64,000 nt of DNA from Andrena cerasifolii. Its lineage: Eukaryota; Arthropoda; Insecta; Hymenoptera; Andrenidae. Position numbers and translations under genes: made by a program. This document shows, in pieces, positions 60,868 through 64,000 of this stretch (the stretch's first letter is position 1; each line of letters starts with the position of its first letter). A model generated the notes under the pieces. It was not told the DNA's origin and ran no database searches. It saw only the letters and a list, made by a program, of their open reading frames with translations. Where the stretch lies: assembly GCF_050908995.1 (NCBI RefSeq), contig NC_135121.1, positions 15,872,001 to 15,936,000 of the forward strand, written 5' to 3'.

Positions 60868-63785
60868 TGGCAGGAAACGGATCTCGTCGACGAAGGAAAA
60901 TCGTGCACCGGTGGCACTGCCTTTGACGAACGGCCATAACAACCCGCCACCGCTAAACGAAAACGTCCAACGTAATTGGAAAATTAACAGCTGGACATAA
61001 AATTCTAACCCGATGTGTCTGGCGCGTGACTTTTATGACAATTCCCCCTTTCAATCAATCGTGACCCCGCAATTCCCCCTTTTCCCCGCTCAAAATTATT
61101 TTTTATCTTCTGTTAGACTCGCGGCGAATATAAAACGTTGACGATAGATTCGTGAGATGGGAATCTTTTTGCTAATGTGTTCAAGCATTTGTTTTGCGGA
61201 TATTGCGGGCAAAGAATTGTGTAATTCTGTTTGATATTTTTTTAGATAGGCATGGGAGGGAGGATACTGGGAATCAGAGGAAGGATTTGATTGCCTGTAA
61301 AGTCAGGTTTGTTTGAAACTATACTTTTGTGGGAGAAGTTTCTACTTATATTTATATTCTGAGGTTTTAGAAGAAATCGCAGAGAATTGAAAATACCTTC
61401 CTTTCGATAGAATTCGCGAGAATAGAAGACACTGTCTGTGGGATTTACACGTAACAGTTCACTTCAAATTACTTTTAGTAATCGTTACAAATAATCGTGG
61501 CATTAAACAACTGTGATGCAGCCAAGGAAGTGCAATCCACTAGTTCGTTTAAATCACAAGTTTATTAATACAATGTTCCCAACTTTATAGCGAACAAGTG
61601 GGAGGACGGACTTCCTGACAGGTCCTAAGTGTTGGTGGGAAATATCTTAGGGTTTTAAAGGCTAGCTGGAGAAATAGTAGTAGGAATAGGATAGAGCTAG
61701 GCTGAAGAAGGTATCGAGACTACGTTAACGCAATATCATAGGGTAAGGATGACACATTCTTTTCACCTATGTCTAGGCAACACAGTCTTCGCAAGCAAGA
61801 GTGATACAGTGTTTACAAAAGGAGAAAGCGAAAGATGTTCACAAGCATCAGTACATTACGCAACAGATTCTTAGAAAAAACAAACAAGAAGTAAATATTC
61901 TTCATTCTTCCAAGACATCTCAAGTAGGTACCGAAATCTTAAAATTACAGCTCTACAGACCTCCCTTCACCTCTAACAGTCCCAGATCCTAGGAAACAGG
62001 GAAGAAGAGGAATAACAATCACATCGCCGTTTTCATCGACAATTTTTCATTTCGTTCGGCCCATTAACGTCAAAACAACCTTTGCTCCCATTCATCCAGC
62101 GGCTCTAGGGAGCCACGAGGTAATAGCGTGTTCCAGCGAGGAAACTTTTGCCGAAGATTCGATGGTCTCATTGAAACTTTTCCACGTGGCCGCGTGGAAG
62201 CAGGCCCGTGCCAAGCAGGGCACGCGTCGGAGCTCGAGGTTAATCCAACGACCATCCAGTAATCCGATCCGAGGCCTGGCTGGGGGGAGGTTAGTGGAGA
62301 ATGTTATGCTGATTGTAAGAACGAGCAAACCGATGCCTCGAGGAGACGTGGGCGAGCTGCAATCGCTTGGCATCGCTCGTGTCGCTTGCGGAATCCGTAA
62401 TATCGAGGAAAGAGTCCCGGAGAGGATTTGACAGACGCAATTTACCCCGTTTTGCGCGCTGGAGATAGCAGAGGGGCGGAGGGCAGAGGCCATTCGACGT
62501 ATCATCGAGCGGCGCAGTCTTGGAAATAGAGAATCTGTTCCCGCGTAATCCGTGAACGGATGAATCCCGTTTCTTCAGGAATGCGCTTATTGCCTCGTAC
62601 CCTTCGCTTCGTTTCTGGCTAGTTTTCTTATCCGCTATTCCACGCTTTATCGTGCACGAGCCCCCGGGACACTTCGTTTAACTTGGCGTATTTAAGCGCA
62701 GGTGACGATCGCGTGGAATGGAGGGAAAGATTGGAGGTACCTGTTTGGTAGAGAAACAAGGCATCTTTTGCTTTTGCACTTCACTGTCGGGGTTGGTGAT
62801 TTTTGTTGCGCTTGCGAATTGGATTCTTTGGTTTAGTAGAGGCGAATTTAGACTTCCCACTTTGGATGTGCATCGCGGGTGATTCATCCACAGTGAATGC
62901 GAATTCGTCAAAAGTAGAGACTGGCTCTACTTTGTTCACTGGTCACTTTGGACGAAATCCAGATGAAAATAGTCGGATATACTTCCGAATGGCCCCAGTG
63001 GCCGATCGACACGAGGTTTGAGGGGTGTGTACCCTAAATCTAAAATTGTAGCTTCGGGTATTTATTAGTTTCCGAAATATTAATAAAAAATTATTGTTAA
63101 TTTTTTTTACAAACTATTTTTTTGAACAGGCGCTCAGTTGGATTAGTTGTTTCTGATAGAGACGAAGACAGCTCTATAAGAATCAACCAATCCAAGTCAT
63201 TTTCTGGTACCAACACAGAGTCAGTGCTAGATACTGAATTCGCTATTAATTTCAATTTGTTTTTTTTGTAATTAATCGAAACAGAAATGCTTCATTTTAA
63301 AAAGAAACGACTGCCAGTGCTTAAGTAATTCTTTGGTTGCTCTTCGTAATAGGCACTGTAGAAATTGCCTTTTGTATACTCCAGTCTCTAAATCCGAATC
63401 CCATAGCGTAAACATTTAATACACAACTGTTCCTCGTTATTAACTTATTATTACCTCTTCGTTCCTTATTCGCGCATTCGGAAAGTGTGGACGCGCCCCA
63501 TAACAATAAGCAGCGAAAATTCGGCAGCCACCTCCTCTGGAATCTCGCCTGCGACTTCGGGGCGAAGATCCAAATCATGGGAATGGAACACCCAGCCGAT
63601 CAATAATCCATGAACGAATGGATCCTCCTTTCGGAGAAGCGCCTAGTGAAACGTAGTTTTGCTTTCGGTCGCCTCTCGCCCCGGCGTTCCATCCATTCTC
63701 CGTTTCCCTCTATTTCCACTTGCTCCCCCGTTCTTGCCTTCTATCGTCGGCTATCTAGGAGCAACGGAGGGATCGAGGAGCGACG

Positions 63786-63813
63786 CCTCTCTCTCTCTCT
63801 CTCGCTCTCTCTT
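63786..63813. repeat. (CT)n microsatellite
   Basis: CTCTCTCTCTCTCTCTCGCTCTCTCTTTC: about eight pure units, then an imperfect continuation. Confidence 0.9.
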
Positions 63814-64000
63814 TCGCCGGGCGACGACGGAAGCCACCGTTTCACACGTGACGCTTTCAGATTTATTGGGACGCAGTATATCCAATAAATCGTTCGTTTT
63901 CCACGTAAACGTTCGCGATCTCTAAATATGATTCCGCGTGCCGTGGAATCTCGTCGAACCCAGCCAGCTAGGCGAGCATTTTATTCAATGGCGGGGGAGA

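Larger units (their letters stand above)
60209..64000. other. Non-coding stretch
   Basis: It includes a run of 13 G near 60852-60864. GC-richer blocks with chance open frames on both strands occur at 60580-60960 and 62100-62500 (137 codons at 62092-62505 -). A CT repeat is at about 63786-63813. No gene, RNA or element edge was recognised. Confidence 0.5.

Noticed and set aside
1..64000. CRISPR arrays, operons, rRNA, tRNA or bacterial mobile elements
   Set aside because: None was seen. The repeat periods and spacers do not fit CRISPR, and the window has eukaryotic intergenic character.

Overview
The window looks like intergenic or long-intron DNA from an arthropod nuclear genome, most likely an insect and plausibly a hymenopteran. 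The reasons are negative and positive. There are no operon-like ORFs, tRNA or rRNA genes, and no ORF with a recognisable conserved domain. AT-rich sequence alternates with GC-rich patches in which CpG is not depleted. There are many microsatellites and a dense scatter of short non-autonomous DNA transposons. The taxon is an inference from style, not from a diagnostic gene.

No complete gene could be supported. The best protein-coding signal is at about 32.6-33.06 kb (+): 144 codons with no stop, a plausible splice acceptor and donor, and an apparent frameshift, so a pseudo-exon or an exon of unknown family. A weaker, broken coding-like stretch lies at about 12.3-12.9 kb.

Layout: 0-8.1 kb holds a TTAA-flanked element (874-1463), a 10-bp and a 20-bp tandem repeat (2.55-2.85 kb), a three-copy dispersed non-coding module (3.58, 4.55 and inverted at 7.32 kb), and two large palindromic elements (6007-6700, 7590-8093). 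From 8.1 to 21.5 kb there are degenerate element fragments, a TA-rich satellite (12.1-12.3 kb), a pure hexanucleotide array of about 61 units (17095-17465), a truncated inverted copy of the first element (20639-20945) and a cryptic 40-bp minisatellite (21.15-21.48 kb). From 21.5 to 37 kb there are a pogo/Tigger-like element (23776-24345), a palindromic element (26376-27078), a three-unit degenerate tandem repeat (28.0-28.4 kb), a CpG-dense patch (29.5-29.8 kb), the coding-like segment and a canonical piggyBac-type MITE (35715-36032). From 37 to 64 kb there are opposed G-quadruplex-prone tracts (37.9-38.1 kb), an intact TTAA/GGGG element (42305-43018), a dispersed repeat in opposite orientations (51.83-52.21 and 59.90-60.21 kb), a GT/GC alternating tract (56.0 kb), a further foldback element (56586-57065), and long stretches with nothing identifiable.

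The unifying theme is mobile DNA. Five or six unrelated families start at TTAA followed by a run of four or so G residues, and several carry long internal palindromes. This is the most interesting structural pattern in the window. No metabolic, defence or signalling system can be read from the sequence.
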